Assembly: GCA_030614005.1 (NCBI GenBank) | Contig: JAUWKS010000015.1 | Location: forward strand, 1 to 59,943 | Direction: 5' to 3' | DNA: 59,943 nucleotides | DNA from: Candidatus Heimdallarchaeota archaeon | GTDB taxonomy: Archaea; Asgardarchaeota; Heimdallarchaeia; JABLTI01 | Shown here: piece after piece, positions 1 through 8,546 of the stretch | Numbering within the stretch: position 1 is the first letter of the stretch | Layout of the letters: each line of letters starts with the position of its first letter | Made by a program: the position numbers and the translations under genes | The notes under the pieces: model-generated | What the model was told of the DNA's origin: nothing | Seen by the model: only the letters and a program-made list of their open reading frames with translations | Database searches by the model: none

Positions 1-6
1 AAGGAC

Positions 7-29
7 TTAAGGAGGTTTTTTCTCCTTAA
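7..29 (-). terminator. hairpin at the 3' end of the acyltransferase-like gene
   Basis: A perfect 8-bp inverted repeat (TTAAGGAG at 7-14, CTCCTTAA at 22-29) with a T/A-rich loop spans the stop codon of the minus-strand gene that ends at 26. Position and shape suit a transcription end signal. No transcript evidence is available. Confidence 0.4.
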
Positions 30-1363
30 TTGGTTTCGATTCTTACTGGTAACCCCTCTTTGACTAATTTCCTAAAGAAGTACTTTTCAACTATTGGTTC
101 TTTAATATTTCTTGCCCAATTAATGTAAAGTTTATCCTTATAACTAACCACTGCACAACCCGTTTTTGTTACAGGGCTTGGTGCTGGAAAGAATTGGAAA
201 TCAGTTATTTCGTCCTGTAATGCTTCTGGCATTACAACTCTACCTAAATTTGTTATTACACCGGAATACAAGTATTCTCCAAAACCATTATAAAGTGTTT
301 TTCCGAACCGTTTTTTCACAAATAATGGTGTGTATTTTACAATTGGATTTAATTCTCCTCTAACGTTTCTTGCTATTTGTTGATTGATCACTTTATCTGT
401 TACTTCTGAGCGCATATAATGATATACTATTTTAATTATCTCTTTAAATGAGTGTTCCCCTAATTTCGGGTTAATTCCAGGAGTAACATATAATGAAAAA
501 TTTCTCATTGTTTTTGAAGGATATATTCGTCTCAAATTGACTGGCACCATTAACCTAATTGGTTTAAGCATTTTTTTTCTCATTTCTTTTGGATAATCAA
601 AAATCATCGATTGTAGCGTATACAAATAAACTGCTATTAGATAATCCGTTAAAGTAATATTATGTTGTTTTGCTATTTGCAAGATTTCTTTAACGGGTAT
701 AATGCCAGTTATATAGTAATAGATTCCTTTTGGTTCCAATCTATTCGGTAAATGAAAAGAGCGCACCAGTTTTTCTGGATTAGGGACCGTTGAGCGATAA
801 TTTTTTTTGAAGCCATCTTCATATTCTTCTTTATCCGGTATTTGATTTGGTTGAAAAACGTCCAACCAATCATTCACTTCTTTCCCTTGTAAACGCAAAT
901 ATTCTCCAACTATTGCTCTTAAGAAGGTGAGAGCACCTGTACCATCTGTTAAACTATGATGAAATTCTACTGCAATTCTATTTCGAAATGCTCTAACTCT
1001 AAAAGGAAATGTTCCTTTCTTTGTTATCTGTAGTTTTTGTTGAGGATATTTTGAATCACTCATTATTTTTGGTGAAAGGGCATTTTTCTCCCAATAATGC
1101 CAGAATAACCCTGCTCTCAAATTTACATGATAATATGGAAACCTAACCATTGTATTATCTAAGGCTTTTTGTAGGTTTGCAACATTTATTGGTGATTTCA
1201 GTTCGGATGAAATTCTAAACAAACAAGTTATCCTTGCAGAATTAACAAAAGTGAATAATGTTGCAGCATTATCCAATTTGTACCATTCCAGATATTTCTC
1301 CCGTTTTGAAAATGAGATTGGTTCCAAACTTTTTTCAATTGTTTGAGAAACCTTTGTATTCAT
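26..1363 (-). CDS. HxxxD-motif acyltransferase / condensation-domain-like protein
   Basis: A 445-residue protein resembling alcohol acetyltransferases and stand-alone condensation domains of the CoA-dependent acyltransferase superfamily. The diagnostic HHSLTDG motif lies near residues 135-141 and carries the catalytic His, and the length suits a two-lobed member of this fold. Such enzymes move an acyl group from CoA or a carrier to an alcohol, amine or lipid. The substrate cannot be read here, although a lipid or glycolipid is possible. I chose the ATG at 1363 because GGTGA lies just upstream; an in-frame TTG at 1375 overlaps that ribosome site. It is the last gene of a minus-strand series after truA, about 95 bases away, so co-transcription is possible. 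No signal peptide or clear membrane segment is visible. Confidence 0.65.
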   Translation of the reverse strand: MNTKVSQTIEKSLEPISFSKREKYLEWYKLDNAATLFTFVNSARITCLFRISSELKSPINVANLQKALDNTMVRFPYYHVNLRAGLFWHYWEKNALSPKIMSDSKYPQQKLQITKKGTFPFRVRAFRNRIAVEFHHSLTDGTGALTFLRAIVGEYLRLQGKEVNDWLDVFQPNQIPDKEEYEDGFKKNYRSTVPNPEKLVRSFHLPNRLEPKGIYYYITGIIPVKEILQIAKQHNITLTDYLIAVYLYTLQSMIFDYPKEMRKKMLKPIRLMVPVNLRRIYPSKTMRNFSLYVTPGINPKLGEHSFKEIIKIVYHYMRSEVTDKVINQQIARNVRGELNPIVKYTPLFVKKRFGKTLYNGFGEYLYSGVITNLGRVVMPEALQDEITDFQFFPAPSPVTKTGCAVVSYKDKLYINWARNIKEPIVEKYFFRKLVKEGLPVRIETN

Positions 1364-1462
1364 TTTTTTCACCAATTTATTCTAATTATAATTCTATAAT
1401 TAATTACTCTTATTGTTAAAAACCATTTTTGAAATTATCCTAAAGAACCAAAAGATGAGTAA

Positions 1463-2386
1463 TTAGTCCGTTAGAATGGATTTCTTTAATTCATCCAAAA
1501 CAGCTAATGTCGAAGTATATGCAGAAATTTTTTTCTGTAATTCTTTTTCAACTAAATATTTTTTTTCTATTGGTGAAAAATTGATTTTTGAATAATTTAC
1601 ATCATAAAGAACTAAACCATCGGGAGAAACTGGTCTTATTCCACCTTTTGGCATCTTCAGTGTGGGCTCCAAGGCTGCTTGCAGAGCACTAATTGGGAGG
1701 ATAGCTCTACCAATTATTCTAATCATTGAAACCATGTTTCTAACTTGTTTCCACAAAAAACTTTCTGAAGCAAATTCAAACATCAACAAATTATTTTTTT
1801 CGAGAAGCTGAACAGAAGCAACATCCAATGTTAAGATCGTTGATTTCGGTTTTCCACTGGGTAAATTATTTGTTTTTTTGCAAAATTTCTCAAAATTATG
1901 TGTTCCAAGAAGGCAAGATAATCCCTTCTCCATTAATTGTAAATTTTCTCCAGCAAATGGTATAAAGTACCTATATGTACGCTTTTGAGCATGTCTTCGT
2001 GCATTAAAATCTCCATCGACTTTTGCTAACCCCCAAGCAAAAATATCATCTGGAAAGCAATGGTTCAATTCGTCCAGATGGATCTCTTGTTTTAACGAAT
2101 CAAATGCAATAACTTGACCTAATGCATGTACCCCTGCATCTGTTCTCCCAGCAGCTGTATATCTTGCTTTAGGTAATTTATCGATAATTCCTAATTTAGT
2201 TAAAGAGTAAAATATCTCTCCCTCGATAGTTTTTACCCCAGATTTTTGTCTTTGAAAACCATGATAGTTAGTACCAAGATAGGCAATCTTCACGGCGAAT
2301 CTATCAACCATGTCACAATAAGCTCCAAGGTATATTTTAACTATTGATAAAATAACTTTTTCAAAGCAAGGTTTCTTACTTTTCAA
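1463..2386 (-). CDS. truA: tRNA pseudouridine synthase A family (TruA/PUS3-like)
   Basis: Isomerises uridine to pseudouridine in the anticodon arm of tRNA. The family signature GRTDAGVHA with its catalytic Asp is present, followed by the usual FLWKQVRNMV segment near the C-terminus. The longest frame starts at a TTG at 2386 that overlaps the stop of the upstream gene by four bases (TTGA), which suggests translational coupling. An ATG at 2311 (MVDRFAVKIAYLG) matches where the family normally begins, so the true protein may be 282 rather than 307 residues. The gene follows a cyclin-fold-like protein. Function is confident, the start is not. Confidence 0.92.
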   Translation of the reverse strand: MKSKKPCFEKVILSIVKIYLGAYCDMVDRFAVKIAYLGTNYHGFQRQKSGVKTIEGEIFYSLTKLGIIDKLPKARYTAAGRTDAGVHALGQVIAFDSLKQEIHLDELNHCFPDDIFAWGLAKVDGDFNARRHAQKRTYRYFIPFAGENLQLMEKGLSCLLGTHNFEKFCKKTNNLPSGKPKSTILTLDVASVQLLEKNNLLMFEFASESFLWKQVRNMVSMIRIIGRAILPISALQAALEPTLKMPKGGIRPVSPDGLVLYDVNYSKINFSPIEKKYLVEKELQKKISAYTSTLAVLDELKKSILTD

Positions 2387-3015
2387 ATTAAGGCGTTAGC
2401 AAATTCTTCTTGTAAATCAGCTTCTATTTTTGTAGCTAAATCACGTCTAAATGCAGGAGGCACAATACGTAGTGTTGTTATTAACATATCCAATATTTGG
2501 TCTACGATATTTTTAACATCAAAAGGTTTTATTTCAACCAAACCTTGAACTATTGCTTCTTCTACAAAAACTTTCACAACTGAGGATATAACTGCAAAGG
2601 TTATTCCTTCTTTTTCAATATAATATGGAAAATTCTTTCTATCGCGCAGAGTGAAAAAACCTTCTTGCTCAACAATAGAATTAATATACCAATCTAAGCT
2701 GGACTCATTTAACTCGAGTCTTTCAGAAAATTCTTTCTTTGAACTATGATTTGGGTACGATGCTGGAAGCCGATTAACTATATAGAGCGCAGCTGCATTC
2801 AGAGTTTTTTGATCCCTAGGGAAACCAGCTTTTGTAAGGTATTTTGCTACAACTTTTAAAGCAAAAATTTTGTATGATTCTTTTACTGAATAATCGCCAA
2901 AAAATTTGTAGGTATTTTTTAAGAATTGAATTGTCTCTTCTGGACTTGCTTGATCCCAGATGAGGTCAGTTTTCCCAAATGATTCTGTGTTCAAATTACT
3001 TACCCTTGTTTCCAA
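2383..3015 (-). CDS. cyclin-fold / TFB-core-like protein of unknown role
   Basis: A 210-residue all-helical protein with no zinc ribbon. Residues about 70-115 (AAALYIVNRL, then a basic FSERLELNESSLDWYI region) follow the pattern of the cyclin repeat seen in the TFB of this window (SAIYIACRTH, then VDKKELARCVRVYI). I therefore suggest a TFIIB/cyclin-like fold, which is an inference from pattern and not a database match. The C-terminal half is helical and acidic. The start is a TTG at 3015. The stop overlaps the possible TTG start of truA, so the two genes look coupled. It could regulate transcription or be structural. Confidence 0.5.
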   Translation of the reverse strand: METRVSNLNTESFGKTDLIWDQASPEETIQFLKNTYKFFGDYSVKESYKIFALKVVAKYLTKAGFPRDQKTLNAAALYIVNRLPASYPNHSSKKEFSERLELNESSLDWYINSIVEQEGFFTLRDRKNFPYYIEKEGITFAVISSVVKVFVEEAIVQGLVEIKPFDVKNIVDQILDMLITTLRIVPPAFRRDLATKIEADLQEEFANALI

Positions 3016-3094
3016 TAGAGGGTTTCTTTTTTATCTTTTGTGGCGCTTGGAAACAGTGGTGTTTCTAGTAGAAAAAATGAGCTATCATTAATTA

Positions 3095-3577
3095 TCATCG
3101 TCTTCTTTTTGTTTTAAATTTCTTTGCCAATTTTTCCCAAAATGGATGTTTGTGTAATTTCACATCTCCAACAGCTTTTCTTGGTACAATGTCTAACTCG
3201 AGTAAATCTTGATCAAATTCATTGAAAATTGAAGTATCAATTACTATATTATCAATTTTATTTGCATATTTCTCAAGGAAAATGCGATGTGTATCATTAA
3301 GTTGTTTCGTGATTTTTTCGCTGTTCTCTTCAATAGGGTTTGCAAAAACGAATATTAGTTCATTTTCTTCATCAACTTTAAAATTCAGTTTTAAGTTTTG
3401 GAAGAGAACTGATTGTATTCCCTGCTGACCAAACGATTCTTTGGAGAATGAATAGAGTGCCGCAAGAAAACCGCTCTGAAGTGCATGATCTGGATGCATT
3501 TTGCACGTTTTTCCGCCATAACACTTTGAGAATAGTGGTACTCCGGATGTTTTCAATATAATTACGTCATCAGCCAT
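3095..3577 (-). CDS. longin/roadblock-like small protein (hypothetical)
   Basis: A 160-residue protein. The N-terminal part (DDVIILKTSGVPLFSKCYGG, then an amphipathic helix and a strand FVFANPIEE) has the strand-strand-helix order of longin-like domains, which Asgard archaea encode in number and which in eukaryotes serve trafficking GTPases. The C-terminus is strongly basic and ends in Lys/Arg-rich residues. The ATG at 3577 is preferred over an upstream in-frame start at 3619 because AGGAATGATGAG lies directly before it. The gene is transcribed with the Rab-like GTPase that precedes it, which fits a GTPase-partner role. Domain assignment is tentative. Confidence 0.5.
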   Translation of the reverse strand: MADDVIILKTSGVPLFSKCYGGKTCKMHPDHALQSGFLAALYSFSKESFGQQGIQSVLFQNLKLNFKVDEENELIFVFANPIEENSEKITKQLNDTHRIFLEKYANKIDNIVIDTSIFNEFDQDLLELDIVPRKAVGDVKLHKHPFWEKLAKKFKTKRRR

Positions 3578-3664
3578 TTTCTCATCATTCCTTTTTTTGT
3601 ATACATTAATTATTATCATTAATTAGAATTAGCATTTCTTTCAAAGAGCTAGATATGAATTTGT

Positions 3665-5323
3665 CTAAATCAAATATCGTCCACACTTTACGCAATAATG
3701 TTTGTTGTATTGTCGTATATATTTCGCATCGTCACCACAAATTGGACACTTGCTTTTCTTTTCAGTTTTTGTTGTACTTAAATGTTGACCAATCTGAGGT
3801 TCAGATGATTTTGTTTCATCCTCAGTCATATCTTTCAATTCAGAGATCATAGCACTTGAAAGTTCAGTTCCGATTACACTATCATCAGTAGGAACATGTT
3901 CATCTTCCTGAATTGGTATTAATGGTTCCTCTTCAATTATATCTACCAAATCGTTTTCTGGTATATCAACAAGTTCTTCTAATTCATCTATTGGAGTAGT
4001 AATGCTATCTTGAATAGTAATTTCCTCTGTTTCTGCTTGTGATGAAGAATCTTCATCAAAATCTAATAAACTCTCCAATACTTTTTGATCATCATCCAAT
4101 TTAGATTCATCAAGTGGAACCTCTTGGATTTCTTCGATGATCTTTTCTTCAATTATTTCTTCTGGTTCATCTATTTCAACTTGATCAATAACATTGTCCA
4201 TATCATCTGCATCACTTACCACAGATTCATCAATTGAAGCCAATACATCTAAATCATCTCTCATATCGCCTATAGTGTCTTCAATTTCCACTTTTTCTTC
4301 CTCTGTTTTTAGCCCATTTACTTTTACGTTTGTTATCTCTTCTTCCAAATCTTTTAATCTTGATGTCAAACTATCTAGTTGGAAATTAATTGAATTTAAT
4401 ACCCGTTCAAGTTCAGGTGTAATTAGAGGTTCAACTTCTTCTTGCTCGACTTTTTTACCTTTGATTGAATTCTTTGGAACAGTAATAACTCGTTCCCCAT
4501 CATCGGTTTTTTCTCGACCAATTATTATATCATTCGTTTCATCCAAAACAGACATGACTTCTTCGATTAGTTTTTCTGTTTCTTCATCATCCCTACCAAC
4601 CATTACTGATTTCTTGATTGGTTTTTCTTCTTTTTCTTCATCAAATGTTGAAACGATTATCATTGGCTCTATCAATGATTTTTCGGGCACGCTTGACTTC
4701 TCTTCAATGACTTCTGCTTTCTGCTTTATTGGAGCAACATCAATTGCATCTTCTACAGCTTTTACTGGTGTTATTCCCTCTCTTTCAAGTAAGCATTTAG
4801 CCATTAAATCAAAAGCAATGTCAATATTTTCTCCTGTTAAGGCTGAAGTTTCTATATATGCGCATTGTAGTCCAGAACTTTCCTTGAGGGCACTTGCAAA
4901 CTGCTCTCCAGTTTCTCTAGATATAACCCTCTTTCCTTTCAAATCAATTTTATTTGCACAAACAATAAAGATTTCAATTGTTCCATTTGAATACCTTATT
5001 GCTTCGTCTACCCAGGTTGATATACTATTAAGTGAATTGGAATTTGTAACATCAAATACTAGAAAACAAGCTGTTGCGCCACCATAAAAACTTGAACGAA
5101 TATATTTGTACTTGTCTTGTCCTGCGAGATCCCAAATTTGGAAAGAAGTCAAAAGGTTTCCAATTCTCGCTTTATAAGAGGAAAAATCAGCACCAACTGT
5201 AGAAATATATTCTTCTGCAAAATGTTCACCCATTGCTCTTTTCCTAATTGTAGTTTTACCTACAAAAGAGTCACCTGTAAGTACTATTTTCCAAAGGAAA
5301 TCAGCTTGTTTTTTATTTATCAT
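3665..5323 (-). CDS. Rab/Ras-like small GTPase with long acidic extension and C-terminal zinc ribbon
   Basis: A 552-residue protein. Residues about 10-185 form a Rab-like GTPase: P-loop GDSFVGKT (17-24), switch I Thr42, WDLAGQ (64-69), NKID (124-127) and ETSAL (158-162), so all nucleotide-binding motifs look intact. Residues about 190-520 are low-complexity and highly acidic, with a predicted coiled-coil segment near 290-350. The C-terminus is a zinc ribbon with Cys526, Cys529, Cys544 and Cys547 in two CxxC pairs. There is no C-terminal prenylation-type cysteine; the ribbon occupies that place. Small GTPases of this type are a hallmark of Asgard archaea. The large antisense frame under the acidic segment is a composition artefact. 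The following longin-like gene may encode a partner. Confidence 0.85.
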   Translation of the reverse strand: MINKKQADFLWKIVLTGDSFVGKTTIRKRAMGEHFAEEYISTVGADFSSYKARIGNLLTSFQIWDLAGQDKYKYIRSSFYGGATACFLVFDVTNSNSLNSISTWVDEAIRYSNGTIEIFIVCANKIDLKGKRVISRETGEQFASALKESSGLQCAYIETSALTGENIDIAFDLMAKCLLEREGITPVKAVEDAIDVAPIKQKAEVIEEKSSVPEKSLIEPMIIVSTFDEEKEEKPIKKSVMVGRDDEETEKLIEEVMSVLDETNDIIIGREKTDDGERVITVPKNSIKGKKVEQEEVEPLITPELERVLNSINFQLDSLTSRLKDLEEEITNVKVNGLKTEEEKVEIEDTIGDMRDDLDVLASIDESVVSDADDMDNVIDQVEIDEPEEIIEEKIIEEIQEVPLDESKLDDDQKVLESLLDFDEDSSSQAETEEITIQDSITTPIDELEELVDIPENDLVDIIEEEPLIPIQEDEHVPTDDSVIGTELSSAMISELKDMTEDETKSSEPQIGQHLSTTKTEKKSKCPICGDDAKYIRQYNKHYCVKCGRYLI

Positions 5324-5701
5324 TCTTTTTGTATCCCTTTATTTTATTCTCAAATGCTTTTGACAACAGTATTAATTATTTATTTCCTACGTTCTTTACT
5401 TTTTCGCTAAGATTAGCAGATTTTTATTGAAAAAGCAAATTTTTCTAATCTCAAATGATTTTTTTGTTCAGTATTGTTGGTCTTAACACATAGCTAAGGG
5501 CAATATCCAAATATTACAATCCCTTATTTTCAATAAATTCGTTCTTAATCATATAGAGGATATTACAAAGTAAAATCCTATTCGAATAAACGGCGTTTAC
5601 TTGTTATAAATTTAAGGTAAGCACCCATTTCCTCAAAGAATCTTTGGTGGAAGTATCTCCATAGAAACAGAAACAAAAAAATCTTGAGTGTGAATTGAAA
5701 G
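5324..5701. promoter_or_regulatory. divergent intergenic region with likely promoters
   Basis: 378 bases separate the minus-strand GTPase gene from the plus-strand zinc-finger/GRAM gene. A TATA-like stretch (TTATAAATTTA) near 5604-5614 could drive the plus gene. AT-rich runs near 5370-5385 could serve the minus gene. No small gene or RNA is recognisable. Confidence 0.35.
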
Positions 5702-7183
5702 TTGGGTTATGATCCTAATAGACGTTGCATGAAATGCGGCAAAAGGAATGGTTTTCTATATTATTGTGAGGATTGTGGTGGCTCTTTCTGTAATGATTGT
5801 ATAGTTTCTGAAAAAACGGAATGTACATTTTGTAACGACTGTGCACATATTAGTGTAGGAAGCAAATGTGAAAAGTGTGGAAAAACCAATCAATTAACTG
5901 CTGCTAAAAGATATTTAAGGAAATGCCCCGGTTGTTCTTCTATAAGAATAAAAGATATCCCTAAGAAAATAGCTGGTCTCTCTTCTGAATATATTGAAGC
6001 GATTAATATCATTTATAGTGGTTTAGACATCATCCGTAATTTTGCTAGCAGTTTTTCAGAAGTTGTCAATCAAGCAAAATTCCTTCGTCGGGAAAGATTT
6101 GGCCTTTATCCTAATATTGAAAATAATTTAATACGTATTCAAGGTCAATTTTACGAAATTACTCAGCGTGCTATGGGACTCATTGATAAAGTCTATAAGC
6201 AAATTTTAAATGATGCCCGTTTGCTCCGATTTAATCATCGAGTAACTATTGATCAGCTTCCCAAAATAGATCGTGTGCTAAAAACGATCAAATATAATAC
6301 TCAAGGTTATTCTAATCTGATTAATGATTTTCTAAATGAAGCAAAAACAGAACTTGCTGATGTGAGAGAGCTCGTCAGCGAATTAAGAAATTACACTACT
6401 TATTTCGACGAAGTTTCAGATAAATTTGAACCTGAAATGCTCGAATTGAAAATCGCTGCAATACCAAATGTAAAAGTAACGCTACCGGACAATGGACGTA
6501 AAAGAAGAGGTACAATTTTCTTAACAAATAAGCATCTTTATTTCCTTCCAAATTTCAAATTTATTTTCCGTTTCCATGGAAAAATAAGAGCCATTCCTAT
6601 TTCGATGATACGAGAAGTTGAAACTAAAGAAAGAAAATTATTTAGCTCTTACTTAATGATCAATAGTCCTGATAGAAAATCAATGAAAATTCACTGTTCT
6701 AGAACGGAATTGGATCAGCTTAATTTTCTCTTTGGTGTTCTTTTCAATGAAAATGAAGGATATATTATTTCAGATCCATACTTTATCGAAGAACTAAGAA
6801 CTACTCTAGATTTCAGTGTTCTTCGAGAAAAAGTTGAACGCCGTATTAAAGATTTGAAACAGATACCATTTACTCAAATCGTCCAACAACAACATCAACA
6901 AAATATTTGGCAAAGAGGACCTATTGTTAACGTTAATGTAGAAAGCAATGAAACTAAACAACTAAGAATTAAGCTTAGAGCAGCAAGGGACACCCTTAGC
7001 CAATTAGAGAAAGCTTTTGAGGATCGAAGTATAACTCCGGAAATCTATTTCTCACGGTTGGAAAAGACTCGAGAGAAAATAATTTCCTTAGAAGAAAAAT
7101 TGAAAGATATTATGCGAATAAATACTGGTTACCAACAACACCAGCAACCAAATTTTTCTGATTTTCTAAGGAATGTAAGATAA
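5702..7183 (+). CDS. zinc-finger (RING/B-box-like) + coiled-coil + GRAM/PH-like protein
   Basis: A 493-residue protein of eukaryotic appearance. Residues about 8-80 contain a dense Cys array (CMKCG, CEDCG, FCNDC, CTFCNDC, CEKCG, CPGC) resembling treble-clef, B-box or RING fingers. A helical region (about 90-240) follows. Residues about 250-355 look like a GRAM/PH-type domain (RRGTIFLTNKHLYFLP, then IPISMIREVETKE), a module that binds phosphoinositides or membranes in eukaryotes. The last 60 residues are a coiled coil with Gln-rich linkers. The start is TTG at 5702. A small GTPase gene follows downstream. A membrane-docked adaptor or ubiquitin-ligase-like role is possible but not shown. Confidence 0.65.
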   Translation: MGYDPNRRCMKCGKRNGFLYYCEDCGGSFCNDCIVSEKTECTFCNDCAHISVGSKCEKCGKTNQLTAAKRYLRKCPGCSSIRIKDIPKKIAGLSSEYIEAINIIYSGLDIIRNFASSFSEVVNQAKFLRRERFGLYPNIENNLIRIQGQFYEITQRAMGLIDKVYKQILNDARLLRFNHRVTIDQLPKIDRVLKTIKYNTQGYSNLINDFLNEAKTELADVRELVSELRNYTTYFDEVSDKFEPEMLELKIAAIPNVKVTLPDNGRKRRGTIFLTNKHLYFLPNFKFIFRFHGKIRAIPISMIREVETKERKLFSSYLMINSPDRKSMKIHCSRTELDQLNFLFGVLFNENEGYIISDPYFIEELRTTLDFSVLREKVERRIKDLKQIPFTQIVQQQHQQNIWQRGPIVNVNVESNETKQLRIKLRAARDTLSQLEKAFEDRSITPEIYFSRLEKTREKIISLEEKLKDIMRINTGYQQHQQPNFSDFLRNVR

Positions 7184-7326
7184 TTTACTCAATTAAAGCA
7201 AAATAAACAAAAAAGCATTTAAGATAAAAAATTTACACCAACCTAAACTTTAAATTGAGACAAAAAGTACTTTAGCATAAAACTAATAACCAAAACAAGC
7301 AAATGCTTTCAATGAGGTTCTAAACA

Positions 7327-7890
7327 TTGCGCAAGGATAGTCAGGGCAGAATTCACTTAAAAATTGTCTTCTACGGACCCTCCCTTAGTGGGAAAACAAC
7401 TGGATTACGATGGCTCTACGACCAAGTAGAAGGACTAACGAAAGGTGGTTTTACTTCAATTGCTGACCCCACTGGTAGAACACTCTATTTTGATTTTACA
7501 CCCTTTTCAGCTTCTGGAAGAGTAATTTTAGATGCTTATACAGTTGCTGGGCAAACAAGGCACAAAAGTCAAAGAAAAGTGATTTTAAGAGGAGTAGATG
7601 GAATAATTCTCATGCTTGATTCCACACCAGAAATGCAGAAATTTAATCAAGAATCTGTGGATGAATTACAAGAATTTCTTGGGGATCGATTTGGTACTGA
7701 AGTACCAATTGTTATATCATTAAATAAACGAGATGTACCTGGTGCTTTAACTCGTCCTGAAATGCTTTCAGGGTTAGAATTAGAGGGCTACCCTGTTTAT
7801 GAAACCATTGCAACTAAAGGTATTGGTATCAAAAGGGCATTTCAATCTATTGCAAGAGAAATTCTCTTAAAACAATTATATGGAAAATAG
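7327..7890 (+). CDS. small GTPase, MglA/Arf-like
   Basis: A 187-residue GTPase. The P-loop is GPSLSGKTT (17-25), the switch II region reads TVAGQ, and the base-recognition motif NKRD is at 133-136. The substitution at the usual DxxGQ position and the strand layout FDFTP...LDAYTVAGQ resemble MglA and other bacterial/archaeal Arf-like GTPases rather than Rab. The start codon is TTG at 7327. It lies about 140 bases after the GRAM-domain gene on the same strand. In bacteria MglA controls polarity with roadblock partners; here the role is unknown. Confidence 0.85.
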   Translation: MRKDSQGRIHLKIVFYGPSLSGKTTGLRWLYDQVEGLTKGGFTSIADPTGRTLYFDFTPFSASGRVILDAYTVAGQTRHKSQRKVILRGVDGIILMLDSTPEMQKFNQESVDELQEFLGDRFGTEVPIVISLNKRDVPGALTRPEMLSGLELEGYPVYETIATKGIGIKRAFQSIAREILLKQLYGK

Positions 7891-8004
7891 ATGATTTTTT
7901 TCTCTTTTTCCTAATATTTTCTCATTTTTCATTTGGTTTTTCTTAGATTATTAAGGAGTAGCTAATAATACTTTCATTAATTTATTATTTATTAGGTGAT
8001 ATAT

Positions 8005-8487
8005 TTGACTAAACCTTTGAAAGTGAAAGTAGGTGATAAAGCCCCATTATTCTGTTTACTTGATAAAGATGAAAATGAAATTTGTCTTAAGAATTTCATA
8101 GGAAAATGGGTTATATTGTATTTTTATCCAAAAGATAATACAAAAGGTTGTACGATTGAAGCAATCGATTTTACAGCACAATTAAGTGACTTTTCCAAAT
8201 TAGGAGCAGTTGTTTTAGGCATTAGTCCTGATTCAGTTTCAAGTCACCAAAAATTCACTGATAAACACGAATTAAAAGTACAATTACTTAGTGATACTGA
8301 ACACATTGTTCTTGAAAAATATGGTATTTGGCAAGAAAAATCTATGTATGGCAGAACTTACTTTGGCGTTGTTAGGAGTACTATATTACTTAATCCAGAA
8401 GGAAGAATTGCTGAAGTTTGGGAAAAAGTTCGTGTAACAAATCACGTCGAAAATGTGAAAAACAGATTAATCGAGTTGCAACAGTAA
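8005..8487 (+). CDS. bcp: peroxiredoxin, BCP/PrxQ family
   Basis: Thiol peroxidase that reduces hydrogen peroxide and organic hydroperoxides in the cytoplasm. The motif PKDNTKGCT places the peroxidatic Cys at residue 49. The resolving Cys that many BCP proteins carry five residues later is Ile here, so it should act as a 1-Cys type or use another thiol. The start is TTG at 8005, four bases after a strong ribosome site GGTGAT; a GTG at 7996 lies inside that site and is unlikely. Length (160 residues) is normal. The next gene encodes a thioredoxin-fold protein, which may be a functional link. Confidence 0.92.
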   Translation: MTKPLKVKVGDKAPLFCLLDKDENEICLKNFIGKWVILYFYPKDNTKGCTIEAIDFTAQLSDFSKLGAVVLGISPDSVSSHQKFTDKHELKVQLLSDTEHIVLEKYGIWQEKSMYGRTYFGVVRSTILLNPEGRIAEVWEKVRVTNHVENVKNRLIELQQ

Positions 8488-8546
8488 GTTGTGATTTTCT
8501 TTCTCATTCACGTTCTTCGTATATTTATTTCAGAAGATGGTAAAAC

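Noticed and set aside
4194..5087. 297-residue plus-strand open frame antisense to the Rab-like gene
   Set aside because: It is Ser-rich only because the acidic Glu/Asp codons of the GTPase linker read as Ser/Phe on the other strand; the minus frame carries the complete GTPase motifs.
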